From: JBAPRR01 sp049281195
GTDB lineage: Bacteria; Actinomycetota; Acidimicrobiia; Acidimicrobiales; CAVXTF01
DNA: 18,455 bases
Assembly: GCA_049281195.1 (NCBI GenBank)
Contig: JBAPRR010000050.1
Coordinates: 1 to 18,455 of the forward strand
Reading direction: 5' to 3'
Shown: positions 1 through 6,556 of the stretch, in pieces
How the letters are laid out: the number at the start of each line of letters is the position of its first letter
Position numbering within the stretch: position 1 is the stretch's first letter
Program-made: the position numbers and the translations under genes
The notes under the pieces: generated by a model
What the model saw: the letters and a program-made list of their open reading frames with translations, nothing else
What the model was told of the DNA's origin: nothing
Database searches by the model: none

Positions 1-20
1 TGACGGCGGCCATGAGAAAG

Positions 21-93
21 TCCCCATAGGCGGCCACTAGAAGTCCCCAGGGACGGTCACCTGATCTCCCCGGGTATGGCCACGGAATTCCCC
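21..93. repeat. IS left-end repeats (three phased copies)
   Basis: Three related 16-mers of the form TCCCCRKRNRYGGYCA begin at 21, 44 and 67, exactly 23 bp apart, about two helical turns. The innermost copy continues into GGAATTCCCC, which is matched in inverted form at the right end. IS21-family elements are known to carry several repeats at each end that bind transposase, and this array fits that role. Confidence 0.8.
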
Positions 94-206
94 ACCGGTG
101 ATCTTCACCGGATCGCCCTCGTACTCGAAGACATCCACCGTTTAGGGCCCCAGCCCCGAGAACGTGGCAGTGACGCTGTCCACGATCCCGAGGAGGGACC
201 CACCCC

Positions 207-1685
207 ATGTTGTCCGAGGAGAAGGCAATGGAAATTCTCGAGGCTTATGACCTCACTAGTTCGTTTCGATCGGCGGGCGCCTTGTGCGGCGTCGATCACC
301 ACACCGTTCGCCGCTACGTCGCGGCCCGGGGCGCTGGACTCGACCCCGTGACGGCGTTCGGGCGACCGAATATCGCTGATCCGTTTGCCGACAAGGTCGC
401 CGAGTGGGTCGAACGCTCCGGCGGCGTCGTCCGAGCTGACGTCGTGCACCGCAAGCTCCAGTCCATGGGCTTTTCCGGCTCTGAACGCACAACCAGACGA
501 GTGGTCGCCAAACTGAAGCACGATTACGTCCACTCGACCCATCGCATCTACAAGCCTTGGGTGACCGAACCGGGAATGTGGCTTCAGTTCGACTATGGGA
601 AGGGCCCACTGGTCGCCGGGCAGCCGTCGGTGTTGTTCTGCGCCTGGTTGGCGTGGTCGCGGTTTCGAGTCGTGCTCGCGTTGCCGGACAAGACCTTCCC
701 GTCGGTTGTGACGGCCTTGGACCGCACGATGCGGATGATTGGCGGTGCCCCCACCTACTTGCTCACCGACAACGAGAAGACGGTCACCACTCGTCATGTC
801 GCGGGCCTCGCGGTCCGCAACCGCGAGGCGGTCGGCCTCGCGCACTACTACGGGGTCGCGCTGCACACTTGTGTGGTCGCCGATCCCGAGTCCAAGGGCG
901 GGAGCGAGTCGTCGGTCAAGCTGGCGAAGGCCGACGTCCTTCCCCGCCCGGACAATCTGGTGGAGGACTATTCCGAATTTCCGGCGCTCGAGGACGCCTG
1001 TTTAGAGACGACGCGGCACTTCAACACTCGGGTCCACCGCGAAACAAACGCCCGACCAGTCGATCGATTGGAGTTGGAGCAAGCTGAGCTTCACCCCATC
1101 CCGGCTGATCCCTACTCGGTCGCTTTGGGTGAAACCCGGACGGTGTCGTGGTCGTCGCTCATCTCCTTTCAAGGCGCGCGCTACTCGGTCCCTTATCGAC
1201 TGTGCGAGGAGGTGGTCTTCTGTCGCCGAGACGGTGACGAGGTGGTGATAACCGCAACTGACCGAGAAGGAGCCAAGGAAGTCGCCCGGCACAAAGCGAC
1301 CGACAAAGGCCAGATCACGCTGCGCGACGATCACTATCCCGACCGACGAACTCAGCCCGAACGATCGCCGCGGCCGACTAATCGCAAAGAGGCCGAGTAC
1401 TTGGCCATTGGTGAGGGAGCGAAGCGATACCTAGCCGAGATGGCGGCGGCCGGAGAACGCCATTTAGACGATCGCTTAGAAGAGGCGATCGAACTGTCGC
1501 AGAAAACCGACCGCGATCATTTAGACGAAGCGTTGGGTCTCGCCGCGTTGGCCGGACGGTTCGCCGCCGGGGACCTCGTGTCGATCCTTCGGGCCCGACG
1601 CGAACCGCGCCGACGCATCGGAGAAGACCACTCGCTTCAGCCCGGCACGTCTCCATGGGCTCGTCTCCGGACCGAGGAGAAGTGA
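207..1685 (+). CDS. istA: IS21-family transposase IstA
   Basis: This is the DDE transposase (integrase-like) of the IS21 element, which cuts and joins the element ends together with its helper IstB. The 492-residue length is normal for the family. An N-terminal helix-turn-helix region lies at about residues 10-40, followed by a second DNA-binding segment near 75-105. The catalytic triad is visible as D129 (in LQFDYG), D188 (in LLTDNE) and E234 (in KGGSESS). The start at 207 follows a good GAGGAGGG ribosome site. The stop codon overlaps a GTG start for istB in a GTGA arrangement, so the two are probably translationally coupled. No frameshift or internal stop is present, so the gene looks functional. 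TTA codons at several leucines (for example in HLDDRLEE) are unusual for a GC-rich actinobacterium. Confidence 0.95.
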   Translation: MLSEEKAMEILEAYDLTSSFRSAGALCGVDHHTVRRYVAARGAGLDPVTAFGRPNIADPFADKVAEWVERSGGVVRADVVHRKLQSMGFSGSERTTRRVVAKLKHDYVHSTHRIYKPWVTEPGMWLQFDYGKGPLVAGQPSVLFCAWLAWSRFRVVLALPDKTFPSVVTALDRTMRMIGGAPTYLLTDNEKTVTTRHVAGLAVRNREAVGLAHYYGVALHTCVVADPESKGGSESSVKLAKADVLPRPDNLVEDYSEFPALEDACLETTRHFNTRVHRETNARPVDRLELEQAELHPIPADPYSVALGETRTVSWSSLISFQGARYSVPYRLCEEVVFCRRDGDEVVITATDREGAKEVARHKATDKGQITLRDDHYPDRRTQPERSPRPTNRKEAEYLAIGEGAKRYLAEMAAAGERHLDDRLEEAIELSQKTDRDHLDEALGLAALAGRFAAGDLVSILRARREPRRRIGEDHSLQPGTSPWARLRTEEK

Positions 1686-2443
1686 GCACGAAGGCCGACG
1701 AGGTGATCGAACTGGCCCGACGTCTGCGATTGCCGTATTTGCGCAAGCAAGCCGTCGACGTCCTCACCACGGCCAAGGCGCAGCGTTGGGAACCGGCCGA
1801 GGCGTTGCGGGTGCTCCTAGAGGCTGAGATCGAAGGTCGCGAACGATCGATGACCGAGGCTCGCCGCAAAAAGGCTCGGTTCCCGGCGGGAAAGACTTTC
1901 GACAGCTGGGATCCGCTCCGGTCATCGATTCCGGCCGCCACGAGAGACGGACTGGCGACCCTCGAGTGGGTCACTCGTCAGGAGAACCTGGTGGTCTGCG
2001 GGCCGTCGGGCACGGGGAAGTCCCACCTATTAGAGGCTCTCGGCCACGCCGTCATCGAATCCAAAGCCCGGGTGGCTTGGTTCTCGATCGAAGACCTGGG
2101 AGTGCTCGTGCGCCGGCACCGTCTCGACGACACCGTGGCCAAAGCCCTCACCCCAACTCTTCGCGCCGAAGTCATCATCGTCGACGACATAGGTCTCCTA
2201 CCCGTGTCCGAAGAGGCGGCCGAAGGTCTTTACCGACTCGTCGACGGAGCCTATGAAAGACGCTCGATCGCCATCAGCTCCAACCTCCACCCGTCCGGGT
2301 TCGACGAGCTCATGCCGCCGAGCCTCGCAACTGCATTGGTCGACCGGCTATTGCACCACGCTCACGTCGTCCAAACGGCCGGAGAGTCGATCCGCTTACA
2401 GGACGCAACGAGCGGCAAGGGGGTGAAGCCCTTGAGCAAATGA
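1682..2443 (+). CDS. istB: IS21-family helper ATPase IstB
   Basis: IstB is the AAA+ ATPase that assembles on target DNA and stimulates IstA. The product is 253 residues from this start. It has the typical N-terminal helical IstB segment (ELARRLRLPYLR), a Walker A motif GPSGTGKS near residues 106-113, and a Walker B-type segment VIIVDDIG near residues 163-170. The GTG at 1682 is preferred over an in-frame ATG at 1655 because GAGGAGA lies a few bases upstream and it gives the compact GTGA overlap with the istA stop. The ATG would give 262 residues and a 31-nt overlap. No disabling change is seen. The last third keeps the sensor region (AISSNLHPSGF) and a DRLLHHAHV segment typical of the family. 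Confidence 0.93.
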   Translation: MSTKADEVIELARRLRLPYLRKQAVDVLTTAKAQRWEPAEALRVLLEAEIEGRERSMTEARRKKARFPAGKTFDSWDPLRSSIPAATRDGLATLEWVTRQENLVVCGPSGTGKSHLLEALGHAVIESKARVAWFSIEDLGVLVRRHRLDDTVAKALTPTLRAEVIIVDDIGLLPVSEEAAEGLYRLVDGAYERRSIAISSNLHPSGFDELMPPSLATALVDRLLHHAHVVQTAGESIRLQDATSGKGVKPLSK

Positions 2444-2458
2444 ATCGTTGCGAGGGTG

Positions 2459-2549
2459 GGGAATTCCGTGGCCATACCTGGGGAGGTTCGTGGCCATACC
2501 TGGGGAATTCAGATGGCCGCCTATGGGGAGATCGCGATGACCGTTGACA
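2459..2549. repeat. IS right-end repeats (three phased copies)
   Basis: Inverted counterparts of the left-end motif lie at 2469-2484, 2491-2506 and 2514-2529, spaced 22 and 23 bp apart. The segment starting at 2459 (GGGGAATTCCGTGGCCATACC) mirrors the inner left end almost perfectly. The last six bases (2544-2549) are TTGACA, a perfect outward-facing -35 hexamer at the tip of the element. Confidence 0.8.
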
Positions 2550-2966
2550 GTGTGGGCTCGTTGCGCGACGACGCCGGCCGTCGAGCATGCCCTGGCCTGC
2601 GCGGCACAGCGCATGGCTGCACACGACGACGAGCGGGCGGTGCTGGTGCATGGGGACGTTCACCAACTGAACGCCCTTCAGGTCCCTGGCCGCGACGCGT
2701 TCAAGCTTGTCGACCCCAACGGACTGCTCGCCGAGGCCCAGTGCGACCTTGGGGTGATGATGCGGAACGACCCCCTAGAGCTGCTCGACGGCGATACCTG
2801 GGCAAGGGCGCACTGGCTGGCTGAGCGCTGCGGGCTGGATGCCACGGCGATCTGGGAGTGGGGTGTCGTGGAACGGGTGACGAGCGGGCTGCGGTGCACC
2901 CGGATCGACCTGCAGCCGCTGGGTCGGCACATGCTTGAGGTTGCCGACCGCCTCGCCACCCTGTGA
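2550..2966 (+). pseudogene. Aminoglycoside (streptomycin-type) 6-phosphotransferase, 5'-truncated by the IS
   Basis: About 138 residues remain of an APH(6)-type kinase that phosphorylates streptomycin or a related small molecule. The catalytic-loop motif HGDVHQLNAL is present, followed by the metal-binding LVDPNG segment, then the family's C-terminal pattern with AERCGLDA and IWEWGVVERV. Full-length members are about 300 residues, so roughly the N-terminal half, including the nucleotide-binding lobe, is missing. The reading frame begins exactly where the IS right end stops. A TTG at 2544 inside the IS end could technically start translation, but no ribosome site precedes it and the fragment lacks the ATP-binding lobe. 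I therefore call it a pseudogene. The missing 5' part should lie to the left of base 1 if the insertion was simple. Confidence 0.85.
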
Positions 2967-3016
2967 ACAGTCGTCCACGCCCACATCCACGATGTGCCGG
3001 ATTCAGCTACCACTGA

Positions 3017-3034
3017 AGACCCTCCCGGGGGTCT
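3017..3034 (+). terminator. Possible hairpin after the kinase remnant
   Basis: AGACCC and GGGTCT form a 6-bp stem around a 6-nt loop, about 50 nt beyond the stop codon of the kinase remnant. No T-run follows, so this is only a weak terminator candidate. Confidence 0.3.
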
Positions 3035-3175
3035 CTCCGAAAAGCCGTTTAGGGGCGGTCGGTCGGCCAGTTGGTCGTATTCCGGGGCCGGCCATGACGT
3101 GCTCGACGAGGCAACTGGGTCGGCCTGGGCCGCAAGGCGGCCATCCGCTTGGACCCACGGCGTCGTACAACCGGT

Positions 3176-4021
3176 ATGGCAACCGATATAGCCAAGCTGA
3201 TCAACCGGTCGGCACGCCTCAAAGTCGATGACCTCGACCTGGGCGACTTCCGCTCCAACCCACTCGACCCCAACGCCTTGCGCTGCCTCAGGTACATGCA
3301 CGACGTGGAGGGCCACACTTCGTGCTACCTGCGTGACGTTCTCGTCACCAAGGCCCATCGCGACCCCGAGGTTTCCGCCTTTTTGTCCTGCTGGAGCTAC
3401 GAGGAGCACTGGCATGGCGACGCCATCGCCGAGATCCTCCGTGCCCACGGGGAACCGGCCGGCGCCAGTCGCCTGGCCATGGTCCGCAGCCGTCTGCCGA
3501 AGACCGACGCACTCCGGCCGCTTCTGTTCTCCATCGGCTCGGCGATCACCAATATGACGGCGGTCCACATGACCTGGGGCGCAATAAATGAGTTCACCAC
3601 CCAGGCCGGTTACGGACGGCTGGCTCAGAAGGCCAGCAACCCTGTCCTCGGCGAGCTTCTCAGGCGGATCATGCGCCAGGAGGGCCGTCACATCGACTTC
3701 TACTTCACCCAATCCCGTGAGCGCCTGAGCTCGAGCAAGGTCACCCAGCGCCTGACCCGGTACGCGCTCGAAAAATTCTGGAACCCCGTAGGTTCGGGAG
3801 TGATGCCTAAAGAAGAGGTGCGTTTCCTGGTCTCGCACTTGTTCGGCGACGAGGAAGGGCTGAAAGCGGCCAGGCGCATCGACAACCAGGTGGACCGCCT
3901 TCCCGGGCTAGAGGGACTCCACCTGGTCGAGTCCGCCGTCGCCTCCATGAGCGGCGCACCCGGCGCTAACTTCGGCAAGCGCCTCCGCAAAGACCGCCCG
4001 ACCGGGTTCCAGGCGGCCTGA
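3176..4021 (+). CDS. Ferritin-like di-iron protein (acyl-ACP desaturase-like)
   Basis: The 281-residue protein shows the six-ligand pattern of ferritin-like di-iron carboxylate enzymes: E45 (VEGH), E77 and H80 (EEHWH), E139 (INEF), E169 and H172 (QEGRH). The order E, ExxH, E, ExxH and the spacing fit a four-helix bundle that binds two irons, as in acyl-ACP desaturases and related oxidases. The substrate cannot be read from the sequence. It is shorter than plant-type desaturases, and the last hundred residues are charged and resemble nothing I can name. The ATG at 3176 is preferred. A TTG at 3149 would add nine residues that look non-conserved. Neither has a clear ribosome site. The gene stands alone, followed by a nested hairpin and then tatA. 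There is no signal peptide, so a cytoplasmic location is likely. Confidence 0.8.
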   Translation: MATDIAKLINRSARLKVDDLDLGDFRSNPLDPNALRCLRYMHDVEGHTSCYLRDVLVTKAHRDPEVSAFLSCWSYEEHWHGDAIAEILRAHGEPAGASRLAMVRSRLPKTDALRPLLFSIGSAITNMTAVHMTWGAINEFTTQAGYGRLAQKASNPVLGELLRRIMRQEGRHIDFYFTQSRERLSSSKVTQRLTRYALEKFWNPVGSGVMPKEEVRFLVSHLFGDEEGLKAARRIDNQVDRLPGLEGLHLVESAVASMSGAPGANFGKRLRKDRPTGFQAA

Positions 4022-4023
4022 TC

Positions 4024-4061
4024 GGCTCGAATATGGGTATCTGACCCGACGGGATCGAGCC
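4024..4061 (+). terminator. Nested hairpin just after the ferritin-like gene
   Basis: GGCTCGA (4024-4030) pairs with TCGAGCC (4055-4061), and inside it GGGT (4035-4038) pairs with ACCC (4044-4047). The structure begins 3 nt after the stop codon. It lacks a T-run, so it may act as a factor-dependent or structure-only terminator. Confidence 0.4.
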
Positions 4062-4137
4062 CCCACTAGACCGCACACCACCAAACGCGCAAAAGTAGAG
4101 ACCTACCCTTCGCCTAAACGGCGCGAAAGGAGACCGC

Positions 4138-4320
4138 ATGTTGGCCGAGATATTTGGAGTCGACGGAATAATCATCGTTGTGGTGATTGCCGTCGTGCTC
4201 TTCGGGGGCAGCCAGATCCCCAAGCTCGCCCGCTCGCTCGGCTCGGCTCAAAAAGAGTTCAAGCAGGGCTTGCAAGAAGGCATGAACAAGGACGAAAACT
4301 CGACCTCGAAGTCGGACTGA
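4138..4320 (+). CDS. tatA: Sec-independent translocase subunit TatA
   Basis: TatA oligomerises to form the protein-conducting element of the twin-arginine export system in the cytoplasmic membrane. The 60-residue product has the family layout. A short N-terminus leads into a transmembrane helix at about residues 8-22, then the conserved FG hinge and IPKLARSLG amphipathic helix (residues 22-36), then a polar tail rich in K, E and S. The start is well supported by AAAGGAGA 5 nt upstream. No tatB or tatC lies nearby, so it must work with Tat genes elsewhere. TatA and TatB are hard to tell apart, but the short length and short tail favour TatA. It converges with the Lsr2-like gene, and their stop codons are about 35 nt apart. 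Confidence 0.92.
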   Translation: MLAEIFGVDGIIIVVVIAVVLFGGSQIPKLARSLGSAQKEFKQGLQEGMNKDENSTSKSD

Positions 4321-4355
4321 ACCTGAAGGCGCGTCAAAGCGGCCGCCTGATCTGA

Positions 4356-4766
4356 TCAGACGGTTGCTCGCCGGTTGTAGGCCTCTTCAATCTCGGTCGG
4401 AATCCGACCCTTTTCCGCCACCGTGTACCCGTGGGCACGGGCCCACGTGCGGATCGCAGCGACCTGCTCTGCTCCACGCCTTGCAGGTGCCCGCCCGTTC
4501 GTCTGTCGAACGGTTGCCGCGCCGTTTATCGCTCGGGATTTCCCCCGCCCGAGAGCCTTTGTCTGAATTGGCTCGAGGCGAGCCATCTCGATCCATTGCT
4601 GCATGGCGCCTACGAACTGCGCCATGTGCCTGGCGCAAAGCTCAACTTTGTATTCGCTGCGCTCGCCGCTTTCGTCGTCGAAAGCAAAGCCGAGCGTGCG
4701 CTGAGCAGGTCGGCCGTCCTCGCACGCATCGCACACCAGCTCGACCCGGATCTTCTGCGCCACCAC
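4356..4766 (-). CDS. Lsr2-like nucleoid protein with putative CCCH zinc site
   Basis: The C-terminal part (about residues 100-133) matches the Lsr2 DNA-binding domain. It has IRTWARAHG, then a KGRIP segment in place of the usual RGRIP minor-groove hook, then IEEAYNRR. Lsr2 proteins bridge AT-rich DNA and silence genes. The N-terminal half (1-60) has the Lsr2 length and strand-strand-helix look. It also contains C12, C15, C44 and H47 (CDAC and LCARH), a plausible zinc-binding set not present in classical Lsr2. A basic linker (about 68-100) joins the halves. An AGGAGG ribosome site lies directly before two consecutive GTG codons (4766 and 4763). Spacing favours the second, which would shorten the protein by one residue. 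A 590-bp gene-poor stretch with several palindromes lies upstream and may hold its control region. Confidence 0.82.
   Translation of the reverse strand: MVAQKIRVELVCDACEDGRPAQRTLGFAFDDESGERSEYKVELCARHMAQFVGAMQQWIEMARLEPIQTKALGRGKSRAINGAATVRQTNGRAPARRGAEQVAAIRTWARAHGYTVAEKGRIPTEIEEAYNRRATV
4495..4513. repeat. Inverted repeat inside the Lsr2-like gene linker
   Basis: CCGTTCG and CGAACGG form a perfect 7-bp inverted repeat around TCTGT. It lies in the part of the gene encoding the linker between the two domains. It could be chance in a basic, GC-rich linker or a hairpin in the mRNA. Confidence 0.4.
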
Positions 4767-4774
4767 TCCTCCTA

Positions 4775-5360
4775 GGTTTCAAAAGGCAAAAAGACCGCGC
4801 AAAAGCTCCGGGTGAGGCCTCTTCCAATGAAGGCGACCAAGTCTCCGCGACCTTTGCAACGTGGCCATTTCTGCCCAGTCGTTGTAACTACAACTTGCAG
4901 ACGGCGCGGCCAATAGTCACGTCGTCATTCACGTCTCTGTCTTGCCACGGTGCCGAATCAAACGAAAACCAAATGCGTTCCCAGTTGAACTGGCCCCCCG
5001 CCGAACAGTCCCCATCAGACGGGCCGTGACGTTAACGCCATGTTAATCACTTTTTCGTTGACGGTGCATACGAGGACATGAACTTGGTCTTGCCAGCGCT
5101 TCGTGTGCTTTGGCTGTGAATGTGCGTCGTAGGCACTCAATGTACGTAATCCGCCCGCCGTGCGCCTCCTATCAGGCCATCAAGCTGCCACGCCACCTGC
5201 GGATACGCTCGATAGGGACGGTTGCTTTCCTACCAGTAATTGCTAGTGCAATTGCTTTGTCCGCAAACGGGACGGCGAGACTCAGCGATAACTCAGCGGA
5301 ATCCAAACCTTTATTGAACAGAGCCTTCCCTATATGTAAGGCGTGTGGTGGGGTCGAGTC
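4775..5360. other. Gene-poor intergenic region with palindromes
   Basis: This stretch has no convincing gene. It is less GC-rich than its surroundings, especially 5030-5345. It contains GTTGTAACTACAAC (4881-4894, 6-bp arms), CCAGTTGAACTGG (4981-4993, 6-bp arms around one base) and two GTTAA boxes 11 bp apart (5031-5046). An open frame from TTG 5110 to 5364 (84 codons) has a hydrophobic stretch, but its third codon positions are AT-rich, unlike the real genes here, and it has no ribosome site. The region lies upstream of the Lsr2-like gene and downstream of the Bax-inhibitor-like gene, so any promoter would most likely serve the former. Confidence 0.6.
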
Positions 5361-6302
5361 TTAGCGTCGACCGGCCAGGATTCGGAGCATGGCTATGTAG
5401 ACCATCACAAGTGCGAGCATGATCGTGAAAGCCGCATACCACTCACCCTCGGCGGACACTCCTGAAGCCTCAGCTCTTTTGACGTACTCGAAATCAACAA
5501 AGAGGTTCATCACCGCAACGAACAGGTAGACAACGCCGATCACTACTGACCAGATGCCCACTCCGTTGGCTCCGGGAACCGGCGCTCCGAGGAATGCAGC
5601 CAGTAGCACCGCGAACAGTCCGAAAGTAGCGACCGTGGTCCCGACAATGAAGCGCCTTCCGACCCGGACAAGGCCCAACCGGTAGGCACCGAGGGTGCCC
5701 CCGAAGACAACTGCGGTAAAGAGAATCGCGAGCGGGACGATCCCCTGAGAGCCGGTTTCGAAAAAGCGCGACAAGCCACCAAGGGCCAGACCCTCCAGCA
5801 GGGCATACACCGGAGCGAGCGTGCGCGCCGAGCGGGGCCTGAACGACGTGATGATCGCCACCACGAATGCGGCGAACACGAGGCCGATGACCAGCCCTGC
5901 CGAAATGTGGAACAGGTAGGTCACTGCTCCGGCCGCGACGGCCAGAGCGCTCAGGATTCCGACCTTGTTGTAGACCTCGGACGCCACGAACGGTGCGGTG
6001 TCGGTCACGAACGGACGACCATCGCCGAAACCGGTGGATGCTCCGCCGGTCATGGTGGGAGGCGGCGGATAAGTCGGGGCGGAGTAGCCGGGATAGCCGG
6101 GATAGACAGTGCCGGTTGAGGCGGGACCGCCCGTTCCTACGGGACCGTCGGACGCCGAGGTGGCGGTGCCGTCACGTTCGAGGGTGGCCGTAGAGGTACC
6201 GGTCCCCGCAGATTGGGGTGAACCGGGGAAGGTGCTCGCCAGGCGGCCGAAGTTCGATGCCACAACAGAGCTGCCCTGGGGTTGCCGTCGCCGGGTTGCC
6301 AT
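5361..6302 (-). CDS. Bax inhibitor-1/YccA family membrane protein
   Basis: The 313-residue protein belongs to the BI-1/YccA group of seven-helix membrane proteins, some of which act as pH-sensitive calcium leak channels. The role in bacteria is mostly unknown. The first 100 residues are a hydrophilic tail rich in G, T, S and P, including YPGYPGY repeats. Hydrophobic segments follow at about 115-132, 135-153, 165-180, 188-208, 218-240, 249-269 and 289-309. Family signatures are YALLEGLALGGLS (166-178) and NLFVDFEYV (266-274), followed by EWYAAF. The ATG at 6302 is preceded by GGGAGA at good spacing. The gene is divergent from rimO across 254 bp that contains an inverted repeat. It reads as a single transcription unit. 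Confidence 0.9.
   Translation of the reverse strand: MATRRRQPQGSSVVASNFGRLASTFPGSPQSAGTGTSTATLERDGTATSASDGPVGTGGPASTGTVYPGYPGYSAPTYPPPPTMTGGASTGFGDGRPFVTDTAPFVASEVYNKVGILSALAVAAGAVTYLFHISAGLVIGLVFAAFVVAIITSFRPRSARTLAPVYALLEGLALGGLSRFFETGSQGIVPLAILFTAVVFGGTLGAYRLGLVRVGRRFIVGTTVATFGLFAVLLAAFLGAPVPGANGVGIWSVVIGVVYLFVAVMNLFVDFEYVKRAEASGVSAEGEWYAAFTIMLALVMVYIAMLRILAGRR
6087..6104. repeat. 9-bp tandem repeat encoding the PGY motif
   Basis: GCCGGGATA occurs twice in tandem and encodes the repeated YPG units of the low-complexity N-terminal tail of the Bax-inhibitor-like protein on the minus strand. Confidence 0.6.
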
Positions 6303-6351
6303 GGTTATCTCCCTATCTCTCCGCCTACGGGCTTCTCTTCGCCGTCAAGCT

Positions 6352-6382
6352 TCTCCGCCTTGAAGCGTCTCCGCCTTCAAGC
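6352..6382. repeat. 16-bp tandem duplication forming an inverted repeat
   Basis: TCTCCGCCTTGAAGCG (6352-6367) is followed by the near copy TCTCCGCCTTCAAGC (6368-6382). The single difference creates perfect inverted arms, CTTGAAG (6359-6365) and CTTCAAG (6375-6381), around 9 nt. It lies 57-79 nt upstream of the Bax-inhibitor-like start codon, in the shared region with rimO, so it could be an operator or a leader hairpin. Confidence 0.55.
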
Positions 6383-6544
6383 ACTTTTGCAGATTCCCGC
6401 GATCACGAGGGTATCGCCGGGAGGGGCCGACTCTTGCTGGATCGACATTCGTAGGGCGACTTTATCGGCAGATTCACAGCCGATCCGGCCAGCAAAGCCC
6501 TTTTGCGGCAGGGCATGGGCCCAGGCTGCATATATGGCGGCCAT

Positions 6545-6550
6545 TAGATT
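6545..6550 (+). promoter_or_regulatory. -10-like hexamer for leaderless rimO
   Basis: TAGATT fits the TANNNT -10 pattern and ends exactly 6 nt before the rimO GTG. That would place the transcript start at the start codon. No ribosome site precedes the GTG, which agrees with a leaderless mRNA. No clear -35 box was found. Confidence 0.5.
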
Positions 6551-6556
6551 GACGGG

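Larger units (their letters stand above)
1..2549 (+). mobile_element. IS21-family insertion sequence, apparently complete
   Basis: The two ends align as imperfect inverted repeats over about 92 bp. The left end starts TGACGGCGGCCAT and the right end, read inward, starts TGTCAACGGTCAT, giving the TG...CA termini expected for this family. Between them lie istA and istB in the usual order on one strand. Each end carries three copies of a 16-bp motif. The element interrupts a streptomycin 6-kinase-type gene, whose 3' part resumes at 2550. Because base 1 is the first base of the window, the left flank and any target duplication cannot be seen, and the left boundary could lie slightly further out. 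The istA and istB genes contain at least six TTA leucine codons. Confidence 0.88.

Noticed and set aside
105..866. 253-codon minus-strand ORF within istA
   Set aside because: Antisense to the transposase, arginine- and proline-rich composition, no family resemblance.
2678..3838. 386-codon minus-strand ORF
   Set aside because: It spans the kinase remnant, an intergenic stretch and most of the ferritin-like gene, with no recognisable motif. It is an antisense shadow in GC-rich DNA.
5110..5364. 84-codon plus-strand ORF with a signal-peptide-like hydrophobic stretch
   Set aside because: TTG start without ribosome site, third codon positions AT-rich unlike the real genes here, and it runs into the convergent Bax-inhibitor-like gene. 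Kept only as part of the gene-poor region.
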